Source: Burkholderiales bacterium (GTDB taxonomy: Bacteria > Pseudomonadota > Gammaproteobacteria > Burkholderiales > SHXO01). From it: a stretch of 20,852 bases of DNA. Each line of letters starts with the position of its first letter. Position 1 is the first letter of the stretch. This document shows positions 8,180-15,724 of the stretch, in pieces. The stretch is taken from positions 1 through 20,852 of the forward strand of contig JAHCKU010000011.1 of NCBI GenBank assembly GCA_026125625.1, written 5' to 3'. The translations under genes and the position numbers were made by a program. The notes under the pieces were generated by a model. That model made no database searches, was not told the origin of the DNA, and saw only the letters and a list, made by a program, of their open reading frames with translations.

Positions 8180-8247
8180 GGGGATACGGACGGATCGCCG
8201 GCCTGGCTGCAAGATCGGTGCCAGACGTCTCCAATTGCAACCTCTCG

Positions 8248-8276
8248 TTGACGATTGCCCGCGCCAGCGTCAGGAT
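8248..8276 (+). promoter_or_regulatory. Possible weak sigma70 promoter for the beta-lactamase-family gene
   Basis: TTGACG (8248-8253, 5/6 to TTGACA) is followed after 17 bp by CAGGAT (8271-8276), which matches TATAAT in only three positions. It lies 34 bp before the chosen ATG in the divergent spacer with the cyclic-nucleotide-binding gene. The -35 is good, the -10 poor. Confidence 0.25.
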
Positions 8277-8310
8277 TGCACGTCCTCCAACAACCACTCG
8301 GGGTCTATCG

Positions 8311-9591
8311 ATGCTGCGCAGATCTGTTCTCGTCGTCGTCTTCACCGTCCTTTCCGCCGTCTGGAGCGGCGCATTCGGCGCATCGCTGCCGGAAGCGACG
8401 CCCGAAGAAGCCGGACTGTCTTCGGAACGCCTCGAGCGTCTGAGCGCGATGATCGAGCAGGCGGTCGACAGCGGCGAGATCCCCGGCGCGGTGGTGATGA
8501 TCGCGCGCAAAGGCAAGCTGGTTTACCAGCGCGCGTTCGGCGTGCAGGATGCGGCGAAAGGCGTCCCGATGACCCAGGACTCGATCTTTCGCATCTTTTC
8601 CATGACCAAGCCAATCGTCAGCGTGAGTGCGATGATTCTGGTGGAGGAAGGCAAGCTCGGGCTGCACGAACCGATCTCCAGGCATCTACCCGAGTTCAAG
8701 GACATGCAGATCGCGGTCGAAGGCTTCGATCCGGTTACCGGTGCGCAGACTTTCACCACCATACCGGCCAAGCGATCGATCACCGTGCAGGATCTGCTGC
8801 GCCACACCGCAGGGCTGACTTACGGCGTGTTCCTGCCCAAGCATAGCCGGGTAGGCGAACTGTACCGGGAGGCCAGGGTGTTCTCAGCCCCCTCGCTGGA
8901 GGCATTCTCGCGCACCATCGCCGGCCTGCCGCTACGCAATGAGCCGGGAACCACGTGGGAGTACAGTCATGCCACCGACATTCTCGGCCGCGTGGTCGAG
9001 GTAGCTGCAGGCATGCCGCTGGATCAGTTCATCGAACAGCGCATTCTGCGGCCCTTGAAGATGAACGATACCGGCTGGTATGTGCCGCAGGAGAAGGTGG
9101 CACGCTTCGCGCAGCCGTTTCCAGAACGCGAGAAGGACTGGTTTCCCGAACTGCTGGCGCTCGATTTCACGCAACCGCCGACCTTCCTAGGCGGCGGCCA
9201 CGGCCTGGTCTCGACTGCAGGTGACTACCTGCGCTTCGCGCAGATGCTGGCCAATGGCGGCGAGCTGGACGGCGTACGGGTGCTCGGCCCGAAGACGATT
9301 GCATACATGGCCGCCGATCACGTGCTGAGCGCCGACATCGCGAAGGGCCCGAACTGGCTACCGGGTCCCGGCTATGGATTCGGCCTGGGCTTTGGTACGC
9401 GCATCGCCGACGGTGGCCCCAATTGGGCGGGCACGGTGGGCGACTTCTACTGGGGCGGCTATGCCGGCACCTATTTCTGGATCGATCCCAAAGAGGAACT
9501 GGTGCCGGTATTCATGATGCAGGAAGTTACGCGTCGCAACCACTACCGCGCCCTGGTGCGCAACATGGTGTATCAGGCCATCATCCAGTAA
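8311..9591 (+). CDS. Secreted serine hydrolase of the beta-lactamase / EstB-like esterase family
   Basis: A 426-residue penicillin-binding-protein-fold hydrolase. The ATG at 8311 gives a signal peptide (MLRRSVLVVV, then a hydrophobic run to about Ala24), indicating export; a longer frame from 8218 would bury this signal. The catalytic motif S-x-x-K is S97-M-T-K100 in 'FRIFSMTKPI'; Y218-S-H220 in 'WEYSHATD' takes the Y-x-N place; the third motif is 'WGGYAGT' (381-387) where class C enzymes have K-T-G. Lack of Asn in the second motif and of Lys in the third, and the 'GLVSTAGDYLRFAQML' block, fit esterases and D-aminopeptidase-like members (EstB, 6-aminohexanoate-dimer hydrolase relatives) better than true beta-lactamases. 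Monocistronic, with a hairpin 42 bp after the stop. The natural substrate is unknown; antibiotic resistance should not be assumed. Confidence 0.92.
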   Translation: MLRRSVLVVVFTVLSAVWSGAFGASLPEATPEEAGLSSERLERLSAMIEQAVDSGEIPGAVVMIARKGKLVYQRAFGVQDAAKGVPMTQDSIFRIFSMTKPIVSVSAMILVEEGKLGLHEPISRHLPEFKDMQIAVEGFDPVTGAQTFTTIPAKRSITVQDLLRHTAGLTYGVFLPKHSRVGELYREARVFSAPSLEAFSRTIAGLPLRNEPGTTWEYSHATDILGRVVEVAAGMPLDQFIEQRILRPLKMNDTGWYVPQEKVARFAQPFPEREKDWFPELLALDFTQPPTFLGGGHGLVSTAGDYLRFAQMLANGGELDGVRVLGPKTIAYMAADHVLSADIAKGPNWLPGPGYGFGLGFGTRIADGGPNWAGTVGDFYWGGYAGTYFWIDPKEELVPVFMMQEVTRRNHYRALVRNMVYQAIIQ

Positions 9592-9632
9592 CGCACACAG
9601 CCGATCGACTGCGCTGCCATGCATCTCGCGGC

Positions 9633-9657
9633 AACGGCTGCAGCCGTGCAGCCGTTT
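9633..9657. terminator. Bidirectional-type terminator hairpin between convergent genes
   Basis: AACGGCTGCA (9633-9642) and TGCAGCCGTT (9647-9656) form a perfect 10-bp stem around GCCG, followed on the plus strand by TTT and preceded by AA. It lies between the stop of the serine hydrolase (9591) and the stop of the minus-strand hypothetical gene (9669), where a shared terminator is expected. The short T-run makes efficiency uncertain. Confidence 0.6.
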
Positions 9658-9668
9658 CCAGGCACCCG

Positions 9669-10016
9669 TCAGCGCGTGAGCGCTTCGCCCTCACGCGGCC
9701 TGCCTGCGGTGCGCTTGCCACGCACCTCAGGCACTGCGGCGACGGTCTTTTCCGGATCGAACCGGCCCAGCTCCACGGCTTGCTCTTGCGAGAGATTGAG
9801 CGGCCCGCCGTCGGCCGGAATCGGCATCGCGGTATGCTCGGCGAGGAAGGCGTACACGTAGGGGCGCCTGCGATCCTCAACGGTGGCCAGGAATCGATAT
9901 TCGATACCGTTCGGCACGCATGCAACCCGCACCGCCCCCCAGTCTCCTCCGCATAGCTGTTCGAGGACCCGGTGCATGGCGGTCATTACGGAACGGTTGC
10001 TGGCGGAGATATTCAT
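9669..10016 (-). CDS. Hypothetical protein, 115 residues
   Basis: I do not recognise this family. The ATG at 10016 has GAAGGAAG ending about 4 nt upstream, which decides against a longer TTG-initiated frame from 10133. The protein begins 'MNISASNRSVMTAMHRVLEQ' (amphipathic helix), has a beta-rich centre 'GIEYRFLATVEDRRRPYVYAF', then an acidic linker and a basic, disordered-looking tail 'RGKRTAGRPREGE' that contains an AT-hook-like 'GRPR'. No signal peptide or membrane segment. It stands alone between the serine hydrolase (convergent) and the NYN gene (same strand, 287 bp upstream). The compact basic tail hints at nucleic-acid or protein contact, but no function can be assigned. Confidence 0.7.
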   Translation of the reverse strand: MNISASNRSVMTAMHRVLEQLCGGDWGAVRVACVPNGIEYRFLATVEDRRRPYVYAFLAEHTAMPIPADGGPLNLSQEQAVELGRFDPEKTVAAVPEVRGKRTAGRPREGEALTR

Positions 10017-10261
10017 GCGCTTCCTTCGGTTGAACGGTTCGCCGGGATGAAGCAAGGTATCTGCCAGCTTCGATCCGCCCCGGCGGTACGCCCTGCGTGC
10101 ATGGGAAAGCTCCGAAACTTTCCTTGGGCACAATATGGATGCAGTGGGAATATCGCCGGACAGCCGCAGCGAGAAGGCTCAGGAGCAAGGGCTAAGACGC
10201 AAACGCGTCGCACACCGCGCGTGACCGGTGCGCGAGTGTTCCATGTCGCGGATGCAGGCAA

Positions 10262-10278
10262 GCGCCCGGGTCGGGCGC
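10262..10278 (-). terminator. GC-rich hairpin downstream of the OmpA-NYN pair
   Basis: GCGCCCG and CGGGCGC form a 7-bp perfect stem around GGT, 26 bp after the TAA of the NYN gene. Only TTG follows on the minus strand instead of a T-run, so it may be a weak or Rho-assisted terminator. The 287-bp spacer around it (10017-10303) otherwise shows short imperfect dyads and no convincing gene. Confidence 0.4.
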
Positions 10279-10303
10279 ACCGTGCGAGAGATGCGGCTGC
10301 GCC

Positions 10304-11182
10304 TTAGTCGGCCAGCTCGACCTCGTGCGAGGCGGCACGCACCACGTAGCCGCCGGACTTGTCGTCGCGCTCGAGACCGAGCAGGCCGCGCGCGCGGGCC
10401 TCCTCGAGCAGTCCGTTGAAGCTCTTGAAGCCGTAGTAGGACTCGCTGAATCCCGGCTTGCGGCGCTTGAGCGCCTGCTTGATCATCGATCCCCAGATCT
10501 TCTCGTCGCCGCCGCGCTCGGCCAGGAGTGCCTCGAAAGTATCGATCACCAGGTCCATGGCCTGCTGTGAGCGGTCCTTCTCCTCCGGCATTGGCTCCGG
10601 CAGCTCTGTCACCACTTCGCCTGCTGCCGATTCCGGCGCGCTGCGCGCGCTCTGCCTGGGTTTGGCCGGCTTGCGCCGCGCGCGCTTGCTGCCTTCCTTC
10701 TCGCGCACCAGGTCATCGTAGTAGATGAACTCGTCGCAGTTGGCGATGAGCAGGTCGGAGGTGGACTTCTTCACGCCCACGCCGATCACCGTCTTGTCGT
10801 TCTCGCGCAGCTTGGAGACAAGCGGGGAGAAGTCCGAGTCGCCGCTGACGATGACGAAGGTGTCGACGTGCGCCTTGGTGTAGCACAGGTCGAGCGCGTC
10901 GACCACCATGCGGATGTCGGCCGAGTTCTTGCCCGACTGGCGCACGTGCGGGATCTCGATCAGCTCGAAGGCGGCCTCGTGCATGGGCGCCTTGAACTCC
11001 TTGTAGCGCTCCCAGTCGCAATAGGCCTTCTTCACCACGATGCTGCCCTTGAGCAGCAGGCGCTCGAGCACCTTGCGGATGTCGAAACGGTCGTACTTCG
11101 CTTCCCGCACGCCGAGGGCGACGTTCTCGAAGTCGCAGAACAGCGCCATGCTGCGCGTTTCACCGTTACTCGAGCTGGCCAT
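10304..11182 (-). CDS. NYN-domain (PIN-like) protein with C-terminal OST-HTH/LOTUS domain
   Basis: A 292-residue cytoplasmic protein. The NYN domain (about 10-150) has the acidic PIN-like centre: Asp17 and Asn20 in 'FCDFENVALG', an Asp in 'GKNSADIRMVVDAL', and 'IVSGDSDFSPLVSKL', arranged as in metal-dependent RNases of the LabA/DUF88 group. A charged Lys/Arg/Ala linker (about 160-205) leads to an OST-HTH/LOTUS module (about 207-285, 'AMDLVIDTFEALLAERGG' to 'GGYVVRA'), an RNA-binding fold. The ATG is one base after the stop of the upstream OmpA gene (TAG-C-ATG), so translation is likely coupled. NYN-LOTUS fusions are known in bacteria and in eukaryotic RNA regulators such as MARF1, but cellular roles in bacteria are poorly defined. 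RNA binding or cleavage is inferred from the domains. Confidence 0.9.
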   Translation of the reverse strand: MASSSNGETRSMALFCDFENVALGVREAKYDRFDIRKVLERLLLKGSIVVKKAYCDWERYKEFKAPMHEAAFELIEIPHVRQSGKNSADIRMVVDALDLCYTKAHVDTFVIVSGDSDFSPLVSKLRENDKTVIGVGVKKSTSDLLIANCDEFIYYDDLVREKEGSKRARRKPAKPRQSARSAPESAAGEVVTELPEPMPEEKDRSQQAMDLVIDTFEALLAERGGDEKIWGSMIKQALKRRKPGFSESYYGFKSFNGLLEEARARGLLGLERDDKSGGYVVRAASHEVELAD

Positions 11183-11183
11183 G

Positions 11184-12326
11184 CTATTGCTGCGCCATGC
11201 TGGCCATGGTGCCGGTCACTTCGATATCGACGCGGCGATCGGGCTGGAAGCACGCTGCGCGCTGCCCTTTGGCAAGGCGCCTGCAGTCCTCTGCATCCAC
11301 CACCGGCATGCTGCTGCCCACGCCTCGCGCAGAGATCTTCTCGGCGGGGACGCCCTGCTCGATGAGATAGAGCTTGACGGCTTCCGCACGGCGTCGCGAC
11401 AGGCGCTCGTTGAGCGCCGTCGACCCGGTCGGATCGGTGTGCCCGGTCACCTCGACAGCATCGTAGTCCATGTCCTCGAGCTTGCGCACCAGCTCATCCA
11501 GGCTGCCTTTCGCGGTCGGCCTGAGAACGTCGCTGTTGAGGGCGAACAAGGCGTCCGCAGCCAAAGTGAGGGTTTCGAGTGGTGGTGGCGCCGGAGGCAG
11601 CGGGGCAGGCTCGGGCTCGGCCAGCGGCGCTTGCGGCTCTTCCACCGGCGCGGGCAGCGGCTGCACTTCGACCGGTTCCGGTTCCGTCACCGGCGGCGGC
11701 GCAGCAGGCGCGGGGGCAGGCTCGACCCGCGCGACAGCCTCGGCAGCGGGAGCACCACCGCATTCTTCCAGCTCCATGCCTTCCCGCCAGATCCCGGTCT
11801 TCACACATTCACCAAGCACGCCGGTACGCACGGTACGCTCGGGTGTGTCGAGCGCGTAGCCTTGCACCGGCCCGCTTCTGCCGGGTACGCCCGGCTGTGC
11901 CATGGGTGGTGGCGGTGGCGCCGCTGCGGGGGCTGCCGGCGCACGAACCTCGGACTGCGCCGCAGGCTCGTCACCAGAGAACCAGCCGGTAACGGAGTTC
12001 CACATCCGCCTGTACCAGGGTTGTTGCTCCGAGACCGGAGCGGGGGTCGCACTGCGTGCGGTCGGCTCAGCAGCCGCTTGAGCGGCAGCAGGAGGAGGGC
12101 TCGTGGAAGTCGTGGCAGGACTGGTGGTGGTGGGTGCAGCGGCAGGCGCGGGTGCCACCACCGGGGCTGGGGTAGGCGAAGGTGCGCTGGGCAGGGTATC
12201 GTCCAGCATCGGTGGCGGCAGCTCGGCTCCGCTCTGCGTCTGCTGGGCAAGCACGGTGAGCGGCATTGCTGCCGATACGACGAAAGCGATTCCGAACTGC
12301 AAGGCTTTCGGATTGAACTGAGGCAT
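11184..12326 (-). CDS. OmpA-family envelope protein with Pro/Ala-rich linker
   Basis: A 380-residue secreted protein. The ATG at 12326 has GAGG about 7 nt upstream and is followed by a signal peptide ('FGIAFVVSAAMPLTVLAQ'); an in-frame extension to 12389 lacks a ribosome site. The first third is low complexity, rich in Pro, Ala and Thr. A central cysteine motif 'GVLGECVKTGIWREGMELEE' resembles the 'C-x-R-T-G-x-W' segment common in proteobacterial OmpA proteins. A second Pro/Glu stretch leads to the peptidoglycan-binding OmpA C-terminal domain: 'LFALNSDVLRP', 'VEVTGHTDPTGS' and 'LNERLSRRRAEAVKLYLIEQ' carry the Asp and Arg that hold diaminopimelate. Two cysteines near the end ('DCRR', 'AACF') may pair. 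No beta-barrel is apparent, so it probably tethers to the wall by its C-domain. It is followed directly by the NYN gene. Confidence 0.92.
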   Translation of the reverse strand: MPQFNPKALQFGIAFVVSAAMPLTVLAQQTQSGAELPPPMLDDTLPSAPSPTPAPVVAPAPAAAPTTTSPATTSTSPPPAAAQAAAEPTARSATPAPVSEQQPWYRRMWNSVTGWFSGDEPAAQSEVRAPAAPAAAPPPPPMAQPGVPGRSGPVQGYALDTPERTVRTGVLGECVKTGIWREGMELEECGGAPAAEAVARVEPAPAPAAPPPVTEPEPVEVQPLPAPVEEPQAPLAEPEPAPLPPAPPPLETLTLAADALFALNSDVLRPTAKGSLDELVRKLEDMDYDAVEVTGHTDPTGSTALNERLSRRRAEAVKLYLIEQGVPAEKISARGVGSSMPVVDAEDCRRLAKGQRAACFQPDRRVDIEVTGTMASMAQQ

Positions 12327-12391
12327 GAGCGATCCTCGTAACGGGGCTCGAAAAAGGCTGGAACGACGCACGATGCGAAGCGTTCTCAATC

Positions 12392-12397
12392 ATTATA
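12392..12397 (-). promoter_or_regulatory. Perfect -10 hexamer for the OmpA-NYN operon
   Basis: On the minus strand TATAAT stands 66 bp before the OmpA ATG, which would give a leader of about 58 nt. No recognisable TTGACA lies 16-18 bp upstream and there is no extended TG, so a -35 or activator is uncertain. The hexamer is conspicuous in this GC-rich spacer. Confidence 0.45.
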
Positions 12398-12448
12398 GCG
12401 AAGCTCATGTGATTCGCCCGCGACAGGCGAAAGAAGCAGCGCACTGGT

Positions 12449-12568
12449 TCATCCGGCCTGCAAAGCGGGACGAGCATGCGCCGCGTGCGCGAAGAATTCG
12501 CCGACGGCTGCGACCACGGTATCGATGTCACGCTCGTCCACTTCCCGAGGTCCTGCGCCAGTGCGCAT
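12449..12568 (-). other. 39-codon open frame, possible gene remnant in the OmpA/GntR spacer
   Basis: The 316-bp spacer between the OmpA and GntR starts holds a short minus-strand frame starting 'MRTGAGPREVDERDIDTVVA' and ending 'VGEFFAHAAHARPALQAG' then TGA. The D-x-D-T-V-V-A-A-V helix resembles the C-terminal end of several fold-type I aminotransferase-like proteins, so this may be the tail of a lost gene; a real small protein is less likely because only GGACGG precedes the ATG. The remaining spacer contains the OmpA -10 and an AT-rich motif before GntR, with no other gene seen. Confidence 0.25.
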
Positions 12569-12592
12569 CCGTCCGACGTCTAGTATTCTTTC

Positions 12593-12601
12593 AATATGTC
12601 A
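12593..12601 (+). promoter_or_regulatory. AATATGTCA motif upstream of the GntR gene
   Basis: AATATGTCA lies 41 bp before the GntR start and next to 'TAGTATTCTTT', the only AT-rich patch of the spacer and a possible -10 region. The same 9-mer, or its AATATGTTA variant, recurs before the PQQ dehydrogenase and in the divergent transporter/FAD promoter region. Proposed as an autoregulatory site; not a known consensus. Confidence 0.35.
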
Positions 12602-12642
12602 GGTAGTTGTCCTTGCCGGAGAACAGGAGACAGGTTCAGTCC

Positions 12643-13341
12643 ATGGCCCAGAAGAAGAAAAAAAGCCCACTCGAGCACAGGAGGCGCGCCACGGCCGTTC
12701 CGCTCACGCTCGCCGAGCAGGCTCGCGAACGCCTCGACGAAATGATCGCGACGCTCGAGTTGCCGCCGGAAAGCTTGTGGTCGGAAGCACAGCTGAGCGA
12801 GCTGCTGAAGATCGGCCGCACGCCGGTCAGGGAGGCAGTACAGAAGCTCGCCTCCGCGCAGCTGGTTACCATCCTGCCACGTCATGGAATCAAGATCTCG
12901 GCGGTCAATGTCCAGACCCAGCTTCTGGTTCTCGAACTGCGCCGGGAGCTGGAGCGCCTCGTCGCTTCGAGAGCGGCCCGGCGCGCCACCACGGACGAGA
13001 AAAGCCAGCTGCCCGCGATGGCCAAAGCAATAGAGGACGCAAGCAGGACGCGCGACGTTCTTGCCTACATCAAGGGCTCTTACGCTGTGGCGCGGTTTCT
13101 TGCGCAATGCGCGCGTAACCCCTTTGTCACCGACATGCTCTCCCCCTTCCTCACTTTCTCGGCGCGGTTCTACTACGTCTATCAGGCCCAGGTCGACGAT
13201 CTGCCGACTGCGGGCAAGCTGCGAGCGGCCGTCATCCGCGCCGTAGCCATGGGAGACGAGGCCGCGGCCGCCGCGAAGTCGGATCTGCTGATGGACTACA
13301 TCGATCGGATGACGCGCGATTTGATCATGCGCGCCTTTTGA
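12643..13341 (+). CDS. GntR-family transcriptional regulator, FCD (FadR-like) subfamily
   Basis: A 232-residue regulator. ATG at 12643 follows AGGAG at a long 13-nt spacing; a TTG at 12607 would add 12 residues. A Lys-rich start leads to the GntR winged helix (about 22-88), with 'WSEAQLSELLKIGRTPVREA' and 'LASAQLVTILPRHGIKI' matching the recognition helix and wing. The C-terminal helical bundle (about 95-232, 'LLVLELRRELERLVASRAAR') is the ligand-binding FCD domain. Unlike most FCD proteins, this half contains no histidine, so the usual His/Asp metal site is absent and effector binding must differ. It converges on the CoA-transferase operon with only 20 bp between stops, consistent with local control of that catabolic island, whose promoters share an AATATGTYA motif. 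The effector is probably a pathway acid or acyl-CoA (inference). Confidence 0.9.
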   Translation: MAQKKKKSPLEHRRRATAVPLTLAEQARERLDEMIATLELPPESLWSEAQLSELLKIGRTPVREAVQKLASAQLVTILPRHGIKISAVNVQTQLLVLELRRELERLVASRAARRATTDEKSQLPAMAKAIEDASRTRDVLAYIKGSYAVARFLAQCARNPFVTDMLSPFLTFSARFYYVYQAQVDDLPTAGKLRAAVIRAVAMGDEAAAAAKSDLLMDYIDRMTRDLIMRAF

Positions 13342-13361
13342 CCCCAAAATGCTAGCGGGCC

Positions 13362-14930
13362 TCACTCCGCGAATAGCGCCTCTTCCATGAACGGAAGCGG
13401 ATCGAGAATGCGCCTGGGCTGGAACTCCATCTGATCGAGCACGTCGCGGCGGACGTCCACCCCTTTCGCGACCTCCGCGAGGACCAGCCCGTCGGGCTCG
13501 ACGCGGAATACCGCGCGCTCGGTGATCAATGTCGCCTTCTGGGCGCGCCCCGCCACGTTCTTGCGGACGGGATAGGTGACCTGCTCCACCGCGGAGACGA
13601 ATTTCCGGACCTTCCCCTCCTTGACCACGCGCAGCCCGCCGTCGCGGATGTCCACCTGCAGGCCCCCGGTGCTGAAGCTGCCGGTGAACACCAGCTCCCT
13701 CGCATTGTGGGCGATGTCGATGAAGCCGCCCGCACCCGGATTGAAGCCCCCGAAGCGGCTGACGTTCACGTTGCCGCCGGCATCGAACTGCGCGAAGGCC
13801 AGCGCCGCGAACTCGCAGTTGCCGCCGTCGATGTAGTCGAACTGCGAGAGGCCGTCGAGAAGGGCTTCGGGATAGAGGTTCGCGGAGAACTGCCAGCCGC
13901 TCATGACGACGCCTCCGAACGGGCCGTGCTCGGTTGTAAAGTAGTAGTCGCGTATCGCACCGTCGCGAAAAAGCCCCGCTTCCGCCATGGCGAGGGGAGC
14001 GTCCGACGAGGCGCCGAAGCCGAATATGCTGACCGTGCCCGGGCGCACTTCGCGTGCCGCGCGTCGGGCAATGACCTTGTCGAGCCCCATGGGCAGCCGC
14101 GGCAGGGTCCCGATGTCGGCCGGCACCCTGCCCAGATATGCGGGATCGAAGGCAATGTCGGTCACCATCATCTGGCCTGGTGCGACCACCACCTGGTCGA
14201 CCAGCACGCCAGGCACTTTCACGCACTGCACTTCGCGCCCGCCCCGGGGGATGACCTTCTTGACTTGCGCGATCACCCTGCCTCCGCAGGCCTTGACGGC
14301 GAGAGCGATGGCCAGCGATGCGGAAGTGATCGGTTCGTCCTCGAAGGAAAGATTGCCGAATTCATCCGCGGCGGTGGCTCGGATGAAGCCCACGTCCAGC
14401 GGCCATGTGGGATAGAACAGATACTCCCTGCCCTCGAAGCTGACTACGTGTATCAGGTCCTCCGTGGTGCTGGCGGTGAACTTCCCGCCCTGCTGGCGCG
14501 GATCGACATACGTCCCCAGCCCGATCTCAGTGAGATAGCCCGGACTCCTTCGCGCCACTTCCCGCAGCCAGTGCATGCTGGCCCCGATCGGCCAGCTGTA
14601 TGCCTCGACGAGGTTTTCCCGAATCAGGCGCATCAACTCCGGGCGCTTTCCGGTTTCCGGATCGACCGGATTGACGTAGGAACCGGAGATGATGCGCTTC
14701 ATCAATCCCGGAATCGCCACATGGTCCATGCCCTTGATGCCCATGGAATCGCCGGTGCCGCAGGGGAAGTAGAACGTCAGGCCGCGAGGCCCGCCAGACT
14801 GCCTGAATCGGTCTGCCAGCGCCTTGAGCAGATCGTCCGGCGTGAGCCATCCGATCACGCCCACACTGGCGACCGACTGGCCGTCGCGTATCTGTGCAAC
14901 TGCCTCCTGCGCCGAACATACTTTGCTCAT
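13362..14930 (-). CDS. Acyl-CoA:acetate/3-ketoacid CoA-transferase (YdiF-like, fused alpha-beta)
   Basis: A 522-residue class I CoA-transferase in which the alpha and beta halves are one chain. It would transfer CoA from a donor such as acetyl- or succinyl-CoA to a carboxylic acid in the cytoplasm. The N-half begins 'SVASVGVIGWLTPDDLLKAL' and 'TFYFPCGTGDSMGIKGMDH'; the catalytic Glu334 is in 'YYFTTEHGPFGGVVMSGWQF', matching the E-x-G-x-x-G-G motif (Glu333 in E. coli YdiF); the C-half shows 'YIDGGNCEFAALAFAQFD' and 'FGGFNPGAGGFIDIAHNARE'. The ATG at 14930 overlaps the stop of the crotonase gene as ATGA, so translation is coupled. It is the last gene of the operon and ends 20 bp from the convergent GntR gene. 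Its substrate is presumably the acid imported or made by neighbouring proteins. Confidence 0.93.
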   Translation of the reverse strand: MSKVCSAQEAVAQIRDGQSVASVGVIGWLTPDDLLKALADRFRQSGGPRGLTFYFPCGTGDSMGIKGMDHVAIPGLMKRIISGSYVNPVDPETGKRPELMRLIRENLVEAYSWPIGASMHWLREVARRSPGYLTEIGLGTYVDPRQQGGKFTASTTEDLIHVVSFEGREYLFYPTWPLDVGFIRATAADEFGNLSFEDEPITSASLAIALAVKACGGRVIAQVKKVIPRGGREVQCVKVPGVLVDQVVVAPGQMMVTDIAFDPAYLGRVPADIGTLPRLPMGLDKVIARRAAREVRPGTVSIFGFGASSDAPLAMAEAGLFRDGAIRDYYFTTEHGPFGGVVMSGWQFSANLYPEALLDGLSQFDYIDGGNCEFAALAFAQFDAGGNVNVSRFGGFNPGAGGFIDIAHNARELVFTGSFSTGGLQVDIRDGGLRVVKEGKVRKFVSAVEQVTYPVRKNVAGRAQKATLITERAVFRVEPDGLVLAEVAKGVDVRRDVLDQMEFQPRRILDPLPFMEEALFAE

Positions 14931-15724
14931 TGCTTCACTCCGTATTTCTTCAAGGTTGTCTGCGCCGCTTCGTGGTGGCAGTTTTCCAGGAACAGGCGGT
15001 TCGCCTCGGCATCCCGGGCTTCGCCGGCCGCCATGATCTGCGCGGAGAAGTAGCGCTTGGTCGCCGCCACCGCCGGTTGGGGAAGCAGGGCCAGGCGCCG
15101 TGCCAGCGCTAGCGCCTGCTGCGAGGCTTGTCCCTCGGGGGCAAGGGAGTCGGCAATCCCGAGACGGTGCGCCTCCGTGCCGTCGATGGTTTCCGCCCCC
15201 CAGACCAGCCGCCGTGCCACAACCGGCCCGCAGCGGGCGATGATCGAATCCATCCCCCAAGGCGGAATCCACCCTATCGCGACTTCCGGCATGTGCCAGC
15301 GGCATGCGGGGGTCGTCATCACCAGGTCGCAGGATGTGGCGAACACGAACCCGCCGCCCAACGCGAAGCCTTCCACTGCTGCAATGACGGGTTTCGACAT
15401 TGCGCAGATCGCGCGAGCCAGCGCGGCCGTCGCCGCCTCGTGCCTTCCCACCTCCTCCAGGCTCATCGAACCGAGCTCCTTCAGGTCGCTGCCGGCGCAG
15501 AATCCCGGCGGGACAGCGTCGATGACGATCGCCCGGACGGCCACGTCCCGGTCGAGGGCGTCCAGCGTGGCGCCGAGAGCGGCAACCAGTTCCGAACTCA
15601 GGGCATTTCGCCTTTGCGGACGGTTGATCGTGAGCACCGTCACTGCAGTTTCTGCTGTTCTTTCCAGCATCGACTCGATTTCTCCCGTAATCCGATGATC
15701 GCCGTCCGTGGAGCCGGTCTTCAT
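14927..15724 (-). CDS. Enoyl-CoA hydratase/isomerase (crotonase) family protein
   Basis: A 265-residue crotonase-fold enzyme acting on an acyl-CoA. 'TINRPQRRNALSSELV' (33-47) and 'GFCAGSDLKEL' (74-84) form the oxyanion and CoA-binding parts; 'GFALGGGFVFATSCDL' (119-134) and 'HMPEVAIGWIPPWGMDS' (144-160) carry the catalytic region. Of the two glutamates of rat enoyl-CoA hydratase, the Glu164 equivalent is present (Glu147), but the Glu144 position is Val127, and the usual 'P-G-A-G-G' is 'PPWGM'. A simple hydratase mechanism is therefore doubtful; isomerase, hydrolase, lyase or other crotonase chemistry is possible. The start overlaps the MFS stop as ATGA, and its own stop overlaps the CoA-transferase start in the same way, placing it in the middle of a tightly coupled operon. 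Confidence 0.9.
   Translation of the reverse strand: MKTGSTDGDHRITGEIESMLERTAETAVTVLTINRPQRRNALSSELVAALGATLDALDRDVAVRAIVIDAVPPGFCAGSDLKELGSMSLEEVGRHEAATAALARAICAMSKPVIAAVEGFALGGGFVFATSCDLVMTTPACRWHMPEVAIGWIPPWGMDSIIARCGPVVARRLVWGAETIDGTEAHRLGIADSLAPEGQASQQALALARRLALLPQPAVAATKRYFSAQIMAAGEARDAEANRLFLENCHHEAAQTTLKKYGVKQ

Noticed and set aside
8311..9591. Antibiotic-resistance beta-lactamase
   Set aside because: Motifs Y-S-H and W-G-G-Y-A-G-T differ from the Y-x-N and K-T-G of class C enzymes; an esterase/peptidase-type role is more likely.
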